64,000 nucleotides of DNA, taken from contig CAXKWD010000005.1 in NCBI GenBank assembly GCA_964059195.1, positions 139,773,686-139,837,685 of the forward strand, read 5' to 3'. The translations under genes were made by a program, and so were the position numbers. The notes beneath the pieces are model-generated. The model was given only the letters and a program-made list of their open reading frames with translations. It was not told the origin of the DNA and did no database searches. This document shows positions 40,622 through 51,999 of the stretch, in pieces (within the stretch, counting starts at the first letter, position 1; each line of letters starts with the position of its first letter). The stretch is from Ectobius pallidus (lineage: Eukaryota; Arthropoda; Insecta; Blattodea; Ectobiidae).

Positions 40622-41659
40622 CGAAAAATGCGCCCAGAATTCCGAGAAGGCTAACCCCTTTGAAACTTTCGAAAAATGCGCCCAGAATTCCGAAAAGGCT
40701 AACCCCTTTGAAAATTTCGAAAAATGCGCCCAGAATTCCGAGAAAGCTAACCGTTTTAAAAATTTCGAAAAATGCGCCCAGAATTCTGAGAAGGCTAACC
40801 TCTTTGAAGATTTCGAAAAATGCGCCCAGAATTCCGTGAAGGCTAACCCCTTTGAAAATTTCGAAAAATGCGCCCATAATTCCGAGAAGGCTAACCCCTT
40901 TGAAAATTTAGAAAAATGCGCCCAGAATTCCGAGAAGGATAACCCCTTTGAAAATTTCGAAAAATGCGCCCAGAATTCCGAGAAGGCTAACCCCTTTGAA
41001 AATTTCGAAAAATGCGCCCAGAATTCCGTGAAGGCTAACCCCTTTGAAAAAATCGATTAATGCGCCCAGAATTCCGAGAAGGCTAACCCTTTTGAAAATT
41101 TCGATTAATGCGCCCAGAATTCCGAGAAGGCTAACCCTTTTGAAAATTTCGATTAATGCGCCCAGAATTCCGAGAAGGCTAACCCCTTTGAAAATTTCGA
41201 AAAATGCGCCCAGAATTCAGTGAAGGCTAACCCCTTTAAAAATTTCGAAAATGCGCCCAGAATTCTGAAAAGGCTTTGAAAATTTCGAAAAATGCGCCGA
41301 GAATTCCGAGAAGGCTAACCCTTTTAAAAATTTCGAAAAATGCGCCCAGAATTCCGAGAAGGCTAACCCCTTTGAAAATTTCGAAAAATGCGCCCAGAAT
41401 TCCGAGAAGGCTAACCCCTTTGAAAATTTCGAAAAATGCGCCCAGAATTCCGAGAAGGCTAACCCCTTTGAAAATTTCGAAAAATGCGCCCAGAATTCCG
41501 TGAAGGCTAACCCCTTTGAAAATTTCGAAAAATGCGCCCAGAATTCCGAGAAGGCTAACCCCTTTGAAAATTTAGAAAAATGCGCCCAGTATTCCGAGGC
41601 TAACCCCTTTGAAAATTTCGAAAAATGCGCCCAGAATTCCGAGAAGGCTAACCCCTTTG

Positions 41660-43425
41660 AAAATTTCGATTAATGCGCCCAGAATTCCGAGAAGGCTAAC
41701 CCCTTTGAAAATTTCAAAAAATGCGCCCAGAATTCCGTGAAGGCTAACCCCTTTGAAAATTTCTAAAAATGCGCCCAGAATTGCGAGAAGGCTAACCCCT
41801 TTGAAAATTTCGAAAAATGCGCCCAGAATTCCGAGAAGGCTAACCCCTTTTTGAAAATTTCGAAGAATGCGCCCAGAATTCCGAGAAGGCTAACCCCTTT
41901 GAAAATTTCGAAAAATGCGCCCAGAATTCCGAGAAGGCTAACCACTTTGAAAATTTCGAAAAATGCGCCCAGAATTCCGAGAAGGCTAACCCCTTTGTAA
42001 TTTTCGAAAAATGCGCCCAGAATTCCGAGAAGGCTAACCCCTTTGAAAATTTCGAAAAATGCGCTCAGAATTCCGAGAAGGCTAACCCCTTTGAAAATTT
42101 CGGAAAATGCGCCCAGAATTCCGAGAAGGCTAGCCCCTTTGAAAATTTCGAAAAATGCGCCCAGAATTCCGTAAAGGCTAACCCCTTTGAAAATTTCGAT
42201 GCGCCCAGAATTCCGAGAAGGCTAACCCTTTTGAAAATTTCGATTAATGCGCCCAGAATTCCGAGAAGGCTAACCCCTTTGAAAATTTCGAAAAATGCGC
42301 CCAGAATTCAGTGAAGGCTAACCCCTTTGAAAATTTCATAAAATGCGCTTAGAATTCCGTGAAGGCTAACCCCTTTAAAAATTTCGAAAAATGCGCCCAG
42401 AATTCCGAGAAGGCTAACCCCTTTGAAAATTTCGAAAAATGCGCCCAGAATTCCGAGTAGGCTAACCCCTTTGAAAATTTCGAAAAATGCGCCCAGAATT
42501 CCGAGAAGGCTAACCCCTTTGAAAATATCGAAAAATGCGCCCAGAATTCCGAGAAGGCTAGCCCCTTTGAAAATTTCGAAAAATGCGCCCAGAATTCCGT
42601 GAAGGCTAGCCCCTTTGAAAATTTCGATTAATGCGCCCAGAATTCCGAGAAGGCTAACCCCTTTGAAAATTTCAAAAAATGCGCCCAGAATTCCGTGAAG
42701 GCTAACCCCTTTGAAAATTTCTAAAAATGCGCCCAGAATTGCGAGAAGGCTAACCCCTTTGAAAATTTCGAAAAATGCGCCCAGAATTCCGAGAAGGCTA
42801 ACCCCTTTTTGAAAATTTCGAAGAATGCGCCCAGAATTCCGAGAAGGCTAACCCCTTTGAAAATTTCGAATAATGCGCCCAGAATTCCGAGAAGGCTAAC
42901 CACTTTGAAAATTTCGAAAAATGCGCCCAGAATTCCGAGAAGGCTAACCCCTTTGTAATTTTCGAAAAATGCGCCCAGAATTCCGAGAAGGCTAACCCCT
43001 TTGAAAATTTCGAAAAATGCGCTCAGAATTCCGAGAAGGCTAACCCCTTTGAAAATTTCGGAAAATGCGCCCAGAATTCCGAGAAGGCTAGCCCCTTTGA
43101 AAATTTCGAAAAATGCGCCCAGAATTCCGTAAAGGCTAACCCCTTTGAAAATTTCGATGCGCCCAGAATTCCGAGAAGGCTAACCCTTTTGAAAATTTCG
43201 ATTAATGCGCCCAGAATTCCGAGAAGGCTAACCCCTTTGAAAATTTCGAAAAATGCGCCCAGAATTCAGTGAAGGCTAACCCCTTTGAAAATTTCATAAA
43301 ATGCGCTTAGAATTCCGTGAAGGCTAACCCCTTTAAAAATTTCGAAAAATGCGCCCAGAATTCCGAGAAGGCTAACCCCTTTGAAAATTTCGAAAAATGC
43401 GCCCAGAATTCCGAGAAGGCTAACC
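41660..43425 (+). repeat. Tandem pair of about 958-bp satellite repeats
   Basis: Markers at 41,763 recur at 42,721 (958 bp). The run of TTTCTAAAAATG, the CCCCTTTTTGAAAA 50-mer, TAACCACTTTG, CCTTTGTAATTTTCG, GCGCTCAG, TTTCGGAAAATG, CCGTAAAGG, TTTCGATGCG and TTTCATAAAATGCGCTTAG is identical in order. A private difference is TTTCGAATAATG at about 42,868. Confidence 0.78.
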
Positions 43426-44950
43426 CCTATGAAAATTTCGAAAAATGCGCCAAGAATTCCGAGAAGGCTAACCCCTTTGAAAATTTCGAAAAATCCGCCC
43501 AGAATTCCGAGAAGGCTAACCCCTTTGAAAATTTCGAAAAATCGACCAGAATTCCGAGAAGGCTAACCCCTTTGAAAATTTCGATTAATGCGCCCAGAAT
43601 TCCGAGAAGGCTAACCCCTTTAAAAATTTCGAAAAATGCGCCCAGAATTCCGTGAAGGCTAACCCCTTTGAAAATTTCGAAAAATGCGCCCAGAATTCCG
43701 AGAAGGCTAACCCTTTTGAAAATTTCTAAAAATGCGCCCAGAATTCCGAGAAGGCTAGCCCTTTTGAAAATTTCGAAAAATGCGCCCAGAATTCCGTAAA
43801 GGCTAACCCCTTTGAAAATTTCGATGCGCCCAGTATTCCGAGAAGGCTAACCCTTTTGAAAATTTCGAAAAATGCGCCCAGAATTCCGAGAAGGCTAACC
43901 CCTTTGAAATTTCGAAAAATACGCCCAGAATTCCGTGAAGGCTAACCCCTTTGAAATTTTCGAAAAATGCGCCCAGAATTCCGAGAAGGCAAACCCCTTT
44001 GAAAATTTCGAAAAATACGCCCAGAATTCCGTGAAGGCTAACCCCTTTGAAATTTTCGAAAAATGCGCCCAGAATTCCGAGAAGGCTAACCCCTTTGAAA
44101 ATTTCGAAAAATGCGCCCAGAATTCCGAGAAGGCTAACCCTTTTGAAAATTTCGAAAAATGCGCCCAGAATTCCGAGAAGGCTAACCCCTTTGAAAATTT
44201 CGAAAAATGCGCCCAGAATTCCGAGAAGGCTAACCCCTTTGAAAATATCGAAAAATCGACCAGAATTCCGAGAAGGCTAACCCCTTTGAAAATTTCGATT
44301 AATGCGCCCAGAATTCCGAGAAGGCTAACCCCTTTTAAAATTTCGAAAAATGCGCCCAGAATTCCGTGAAGGCTAACCCCTTTGAAAATTTCGAAAAATG
44401 CGCCCAGAATTCCGAGAAGGCTAACCCCTTTGAAAATTTAGAAAAATGCGCCCAGTATTCCGAGGCTAACCCCTTTGAAAATTTCGAAAAATGCGCCCAG
44501 AATTTCGAGAAGGCTAACCCCTTTGAAAATTTCGAAAAATGCGCCCAGAATTCCGAGAAGGCTAACCCCTTTGAAAATTTCGAAAAATGCGCCCAGAATT
44601 CCGAGAAGGCTAACCCCTTTGAAAATTTCGATTAATGCGCCCAGAATTCCGAGAAGGCTAAGCCCTTTGAAAATTTTAAAAAATGCGCCCAGAATTCCGT
44701 GAAGGCTAACCCCTTTGAAAATTTCGAAAAATGCGCCCAGAATTCCGAGAAAGCTAACCCCTTTGAAAATTTCTAAAAATGCGCCCAGAATTGCGAGAAG
44801 GCTAACCCCTTTGATAATTTCGAAAAATGCGCCCAGAATTCCGAGAAGGCTAACCCCTTTGAAAATTTCGAAAAATGCGCCCAGAATTCCGTGAAGGCTA
44901 ACCCCTTTGAAAATTTCGAAAAATGCGCCCAGAATTCCGAGAAGGCTAAC
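43410..44950 (+). repeat. Satellite block matching about 31,080-32,620 at a 12,329-bp offset
   Basis: Markers at 31,092 (TAACCCCTAT), 31,323, 31,606, 32,037 and 32,562 recur at 43,421, 43,652, 43,935, 44,366 and 44,891. The TCTCGAGAAGG monomer at about 32,174 is TTTCGAGAAGG at about 44,503, and TTTCTAAAAATG appears at about 43,726 in place of TTTCGAAAAATG. Confidence 0.75.
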
Positions 44951-46689
44951 CCCTTTGAAAATATCGAAAAATGCGCCCAGAATTCCGAGAAGGCTAGCCC
45001 CTTTGAAAATTTCGAAAAATGCGCCCAGAATTCCGTGAAGGCTAACCCCTTTGAAAATTTCGAAAAATGCGCCCAGAAATCCGAGAAGGCTAACCCCTTT
45101 GAAAATTTCTAAAAATGCGCCCAGAATTCCGAGAAGGCTAACCCCTTTGAAAATTTCGAAAAATGCGCCCAGAATTGCGAGAAGGCTAACCCCTTTGAAA
45201 ATTTCGAAAAATGCGCCCAGAATTCCGAGAAAGCTAACCGTTTTAAAAATTTCGAAAAATGCGCCCAGAATTCTGAGAGGATTTCGAAAAATGCGCCCAG
45301 AATTCCGTGAAGGCTAACCCCTTTGAAAATTTCGAAAAATGCGCCCAGAATTCCGAGAAGGCTAACCCCTTTGAAAATTTCGAAAAATGCGCCCAGAATT
45401 CCGAGAAGGATAACCCCTTTGAAAATTTCGAAAAATGCGCCCAGAATTCCGAGAAGGCTAACCCCTTTGAAAATTTTGAAAAATGCGCCCAGAATTCCGA
45501 GAAGGCTAACCCCTTTGAAAATTTCGAAAAATGCGCCCAGAATTCCGTGAAGGCTAACCCCTTTGAAAAAATCGATTAATGCGCCCAGAATTCCGAGAAG
45601 GCTAACCCTTTTGAAAATTTCGATTAATGCGCCCAGAATTCCGAGAAGGCTAACCCCTTTGAAAATTTCGAAAAATGCGCCCAGAATTCCGTGAAGTCTA
45701 ACACCTTTGAAAAAATCGATTAATGCGCCCAGAATTCCGAGAAGGCTAACCCTTTTGAAAATTTCGATTAATGCGCCCAGAATTCCGAGAAGGCTAACCC
45801 CTTTGAAAATTTCGAAAAATGCGCCCAGAATTCAGTGAAGGCTAACCCCTTTGAAAATTTCGAAAAATGCGCCCAGAATTCCGAGAAGGTTAACCCCTTT
45901 GAAAGTTTCGAAAAATGCGCCCAGAATTCCGAGAAGGCTAACCCCTTTGAAAATTTCGAAAAATCGACCAGAATTCCGAGAAGGCTAACCCCTTTAAAAA
46001 TTTCGATTAATGCGCCCAGAATTCCGAGAAGGCTAACCCCTTTGAAAATTTCGAAAAATGCGCCCAGAATTCCGTGAAGGCTAACCCCTTTGAAAATTTC
46101 GAATAATGCGCCCAGTATTCCGAGAAGGCTAACCCCTTTGAAAATTTCGAAAAATGCGCCCAGAATTCCGAGAATGCTAACCCCTTTGAAAATTTCGAAA
46201 AATGCGCCCAGAATTCCGAAAAGGCTAACCCCTTTGAAAATTTCGAAAAATGCGCACAGAATTCGGAGAAGGCTAACCCCTTTGAAAATTTCGAAAAATG
46301 CGCCCAGAATTCCGAGAAGGCAAACCCCTTTGAAAATTTCGATGCGCCCAGAATTCCGAGAAGGCGAACCCTTTTGAAAATTTCGAAAAATGGGCCCAGA
46401 ATTCCGAGAAGGCTAACCCCTTTGAAATTTCGAAAAATGCGCCCAGAATTCCGAGGCTAACCCCTTTGAAAATTTCGAAAAATGCGCCCAGAATTCCGAG
46501 AAGGCTAACCCCTTTGAAAATTTCGAAAAATGCGCCCAGAATTCCGAGAAGGCTAACCCCTTTGAAAATTTCGAAAAATGCGCCCAGAATTCCGAGAAGG
46601 CTAACCCCTTTGAAAATTTCGAAAAATGCGCCCAGAATTACGAGAAGGCTAACCCCTTTGAAAATTTAAAAAATTCGCCCAGAATTCCG

Positions 46690-48508
46690 AGAAGGCTAAC
46701 CCCTTTGAAAATTTCGAAAAATGCGCCCAGAATTCCGAGAAGGCTAACCCCTTTGAAAATTTCGAAAAATGCGCCCAGAATTCCGAGAAGGCTAACCCCT
46801 TTGAAAATTTCGAAAAATGCGCCCAGAATTCCGAGAAGGCTAACCCCTTTGAAAATTTCGAAAAATGCGCCCAGAATTCCGAGAAGGCTAACCCCTTTGA
46901 AAATTTCGAAAAATGCGCCCAGAATTCCGAGAAGGCTAACCCCTTTGAAAATTTCGATTAATGCGCCCAGAATTCTGAGAAGGCTAACCCTTTTGAAAAT
47001 TTCGATTAATGCGCCCAGAATTCCGAGAAGGCTAACCCCTTTGAAAATTTCAAAAATGCGCCCAGAATTCAGTGAAGGCTAATTCCTTTGAAAATTTCAT
47101 AAAATGCGCCCAGAATTCCGTGAAGGCTAACCCCTTTGAAAATTTCGAAAAATGCGCCCAGAATTCCGAGAAGGCTAACCCCTTTAAAAATTTCGAAAAA
47201 TGCGCCCAGAATTCCGAGAAGGCTAACCCCTTTGAAAATTTGGAAAAATCCGCCCAGAATTCCGAGAAGGCTAACCCCTTTGAAAATTTCGATTAATGCG
47301 CCCAGAATTCGGGGAAGGCTAACCCCTTTAAAAATTTCGAAAAATGCGCCCAGAATTCCGAGGCTAACTCCTTTGAAAATTTCGAAAAATGCGCCCAGAA
47401 TTCCGAGAAGGCTAACCCCTTTGAAAATTTCGAAAAATGCGCCCAGAATTCCGAGAAGGCTAACCCCTTTGAAAATTTCGAAAAATGCGCCCAGAATTCC
47501 GAGAAGGCTAACCCCTTTGAAAATTTCGAAAAATGCGCCCAGAATTCCGAAAAGGCTAACCCCTTTGAAAATTTCGAAAAATGCGCACAGAATTCGGAGA
47601 AGGCTAACCCCTTTGAAAATTTCGAAAAATGCGCCCAGAATTCCGAGAAGGCTAACCCCTTTGAAAATTTCGAAAAAGTCGCCCAGAATTCCGAGAAGGC
47701 TAACCCCTTTGAAAATTTCGATTAATGCGCCCAGAATTCCGAGAAGGCTAACCCCTTTGAAAATTTCGATTAATGCGCCCAGAATTCCGAGAAGGCTAAC
47801 CCCTTTGAAAATTTCGAAAAATGCGCCCAGAATTCTGAGAAGGCTAACCCCTTTGAAAATTTCGAAAAATGCGCCCAGAATTCCGAGAAGGCTAACCCCT
47901 TTGAAAATTTCGAAAAATGCGCCCAGAATTCCGAGAAGGCTAACCCCTTTGAAAATTTCGAAAAATGCGCCCAGAATTCCGAGAAGGCTAACCCCTTTGA
48001 AAATTTCGAAAAATGCGCCCAGAATTCCGAGAAGGCTAACCCCTTTGAAAATTTCGAAAAATGCGCCCAGAATTCCGAGAAGGCTAACCCCTTTGAAAAT
48101 TTCGATTAATGCGCCCAGAATTCTGAGAAGGCTAACCCTTTTGAAAATTTCGATTAATGCGCCCAGAATTCCGAGAAGGCTAACCCCTTTGAAAATTTCA
48201 AAAATGCGCCCAGAATTCAGTGAAGGCTAATTCCTTTGAAAATTTCATAAAATGCGCCCAGAATTCCGTGAAGGCTAACCCCTTTGAAAATTTCGAAAAA
48301 TGCGCCCAGAATTCCGAGAAGGCTAACCCCTTTGAAAATTTCGAAAAATGCGGCCAGAATTCCGAGAAGGCTAACCCCTTTGAAAATTTGGAAAAATCCG
48401 CCCAGAATTCCGAGAAGGCTAACCCCTTTGAAAATTTCGATTAATGCGCCCAGAATTCGGGGAAGGCTAACCCCTTTAAAAATTTCGAAAAATGCGCCCA
48501 GAATTCCG
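46690..48508 (+). repeat. Satellite blocks repeated at 1,148 bp
   Basis: The stretch 46,690-47,360 recurs at 47,838-48,508. Shared markers are AGAATTCTGAGAAGG before TTCGATTAATG, AGAATTCAGTG with GGCTAATTCC, TTTCATAAAATG, TTTGGAAAAATCCG and AATTCGGGGAAGG. The spacer between them (47,360-47,838) carries ATGCGCACAG/AATTCGGAG and AAAAAGTCGCCCAG monomers also seen at about 29,130-29,230. This is also where frame-preserving 48-mers run longest. Confidence 0.75.
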
Positions 48509-49259
48509 AGAAGGCTAACCCCTTTGAAAATTTGGAAAAATCCGCCCAGAATTCCGAGAAGGCTAACCCCTTTGAAAATTTCGAAAAATCGACCAGAATT
48601 CCTTTGAAAATTTCGAAAAATGCGCCCAGAATTCCGTGAAGGCTAACCCCTTTGAAAATTTCGAAAAATGCGCCCAGAATTCCGGGAAGGCTAACCCCTT
48701 TGAAAATTTCGAAAAATGCGCCCAGAATTCCGAGGCTAACTCCTTTGAAAATTTCGAAAAATGCGCCCAGAATTCCGAGAAGGCTAACCCCTTTGAAAAT
48801 TTCGAAAAATGCGCCCAGAATTCCGAGAAGGCTAACCCCTTTGAAAATTTCAAAAAATGCGCCCAGAATTCGGTGAAAATTTCGAAAAATGCTCCCAGAA
48901 TTCCGAGAAGGCTAACCCCTTTGAAAAAATCGATTAATGCGCCCAGAATTCCGAGAAGGCTAACCCTATTGAAAATTTCGATTAATGCGCCCAGAATTCC
49001 GAGAAGGCTAACCCCTCTGAAAATTTCGAAAAATGCGCCCAGAATTCAGTGAAGGCTAACCCCTTTGAAAATTTAAAAAAATGCGCCCAGAATTCAGTAA
49101 AGGCTAACCCCTTTGAAAATTTCGAAAAATGCGCCCAGAATTCCGTGGAGGCTAACCCCTTTGAAAATTTCGAAAAATGCGCCGAGAATTCCGAGAAGGC
49201 TAACCCCTTTGAAAATTTCAAAAAATGCGCCCAGAATTCCGAGAAGGCTAACCCCTTTG

Positions 49260-51900
49260 AAAATTTCGAAAAATGCGCCCAGAATTCCGAGAAGGCTAAC
49301 CCCTTTGAAAATATCGAAAAATGCGCCCAGAATTCCGAGAAGGCTAACCCCTTTGAAAATATCGAAAAATGCGCCCAGAATTCCGAGAAGGCTAACCCCT
49401 TTGAAAATTTCGAAAAATCGACCAGAATTCCGAGAAGGCTAACCCCTTTGAAAATTTCGATTAATGCGCCCAGAATTCCGAGAAGGCTAACCCCTTTGAA
49501 AATTTCGAAAAATGCGCCCAGAATTCCGAGAAGGCTAACCCCTTTGAAAATTTCGAAAAACGCGCCCAGAATTCCGAGGCTAACCCCTTTGAAAATTTCG
49601 AAAAATGCGCCCAGAATTCCGAGAAGGCTAACCCGTTTGAAAATTTCGAAAAATGCGCCCAGAATTCCGAAAAGGCTAACCCCTTTGAAAATTTGGAAAA
49701 ATGCGCCCAGAATTCCGAGAAGGCTAACCCCTTTGAAAATTTCGAAAAATGCGCCCAGAATTCCGAGAAGGCTAACCCCTTTGAAAATTTCGAAAAATGC
49801 GCCCAGAATTCCGAGAAGGCTAACCCCTTTGAAAATTTCGAAAAATGCGCCCAGAATTCCGAGAAGGCTAACCCCTTTGAAAATTTCGATTAATGCGCCC
49901 AGAATTCCGAGAAGGCTAAGCCCTTTGAAAATTTAAAAAAATGCGCCCAGAATTCCGTGAAGGCTAACCCCTTTGAAAATTTCGAAAAATGCGCCCAGAA
50001 TTCTGAGAAAGCTAACCCCTTTGAAAATTTCTAAAAATGCGCCCAGAATTGCGAGAAGGCTAACCCCTTTGAAAATTTCGAAAAATGCGCCCAGAATTCC
50101 GAGAAGGCTAACCCCTTTGAAAATTTCGAAAAATGCGTCCAGAATTCCGTGAAGGCTAACCCCTTTGAAAATTTCGAAAAATGCGCCCAGAATTCCGAGA
50201 AGGCTAACCCCTTAGAAATTTCGAAAAATGCGCCCAGAATTCCGAGGCTAACCCCTTTGAAAATTTCGAAAAATGCGCCCAGAATTCCGAGAAGGCTAAC
50301 CCCTTTGAAAATTTCGAAAAATGCGCCCAGAATTCCGATAAGGCTAACCCCTTTGAAAATTTCGAAAAATGCGCCCAGAATTCCGAGAAGGCTAACCCCT
50401 TTGAAAATTTCGAAAAATGCGCCCAGAATTCCGAGAAGGCTAACCCCTTTGAAAATTTCGAAAAATCGACCAGAATTCCGAGAAGGCTAACCCCTTTGAA
50501 AATTTCGAAAAATGCGCCCAGAATTCCGAGAAGGCTAACCCCTTTGAAAATTTCGAAAAATGCGCCCAGAATTCCGAGAAGGCTAACCCCTTTGAAAATT
50601 TCGAAAAATGCGCCCAGAATTCCGAGAAGGCTAACCCCTTTGAAAATTTCGAAAAATGCGCCCAGAATTCCGAGAAAGCTAACCCCTTTGAAAATTTCGA
50701 AAAATGCGCCCAGAATTCCGAGAAGGCTAACCCCTTTGAAAATATCGAAAAATGCGCCCAGAATTCCGAGAAGGCTAGCCCCTTTGAAAATTTCGAAAAA
50801 TGCGCCCAGAATTCCGTGAAGGCTAACCCCTTTGAAAATTTCGATTAATGCGCCCAGAATTCCGAGAAGGCTAACCCTTTTGAAAATTTCGATTAATGCG
50901 CCCAGAATTCCGAGAAGGCTAACCCCTTTGAAAATTTCGAAAAATGCGCCCAGAATTCAGTGAAGGCTAATTCCTTTGAAAATTTCATAAAATGCGACCA
51001 GAATTCCGTGAAGGCTAACCCCTTTGAAAATTTCGAAAATTGCGCCCAGAATTCCGAGAAGGCTAACCCCTTTGAAAATTTCGAAAAATGCGCCCAGAAT
51101 TCCGAGATGCTAACCCCTTTGAAAATTTGGAAAAATCCGCCCAGAATTCCGAGAAGGCTAACCCCTTTGAAAATTTCGAAAAATCCGCCCAGAATTCCGA
51201 GAAGGCTAACCCCTTTGAAAATTTCGAAAAATCGACCAGAATTCCGAGAAGGCTAACCCCTTTGAAAATTTCGATTAATGCGCCCAGAATTCCGAGAAGG
51301 CTAACCCCTTTGAAAATTTCGAAAAATGCGCCCAGAATTCCGAGAAGGCTAACCCCTTTGAAAATTTGGAAAAATCCGCCCAGAATTTCGAAAAATCGAC
51401 CAGAATTCCTTTGAAAATTTCGAAAAATGCGCCCAGAATTCCGTGAATGCTAACCCCTTTGAAAATTTCGAAAAATGCGCCCAGAATTCCGTGAAGGCTT
51501 TCCCCTTTGAAAATTTCGAAAAATGCGCCCAGAATTCCGAGGCTAACCCCTTTGAAAATTTCGAAAAATGCGCCCAGAATTCCGAGAAGGCTAACCCCTT
51601 TGAAAATTTCGAAAAATGCGCCCAGAATTCCGAGAAGGCTAACCCTTTTGAAAATTTCGATTAATGCGCCCAGAATTCCGAGAAGGCTAACCCCTTTGAA
51701 AATTTCGAAAAATGCGCCCAGAATTCAGTGAAGGCTAACCCCTTTGAAAATTTCATAAAATGCGCTTAGAATTCCGTGAAGGCTAACCCCTTTAAAAATT
51801 TCGAAAAATGCGCCAAGAATTCCGAGAAGGCTAACCCCTTTGAAAATTTCGAAAAATGCGCCCAGAATTCCGAGAAGGCTAACCCCTATGAAAATTTCGA
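49260..51900 (+). repeat. Left-family satellite block re-appearing near the right end
   Basis: Markers here match about 6,675-8,250 at a 42,586-bp offset and about 8,560-10,320 at 41,583 bp. The 1,003-bp change in offset equals the tandem repeat at 7.5-9.3 kb, so this block has one copy where the left block has two. Shared features include double GAAAATATCG monomers, CGCGCCCAG, CTTAGAAATTTCG, CCGATAAGG, GAGATGCTAACC and GGCTTTCCCC. Confidence 0.78.
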
Positions 51901-51999
51901 AAAATGCGCCCAGAATTCCGAGAAGGCTAACCCCTTTGAAAATTTCGAAAAATGCGCCCAGAATTCCGAGAAGGCTAACCCCTTTGAAAATTTCGAAAA

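Noticed and set aside
47136..48230. 364-codon open frame in the satellite
   Set aside because: It begins with TTG, is made only of 16-residue repeats of the 48-bp monomer, and neighbouring monomers shift or stop the frame freely. No sign of selection on a protein.
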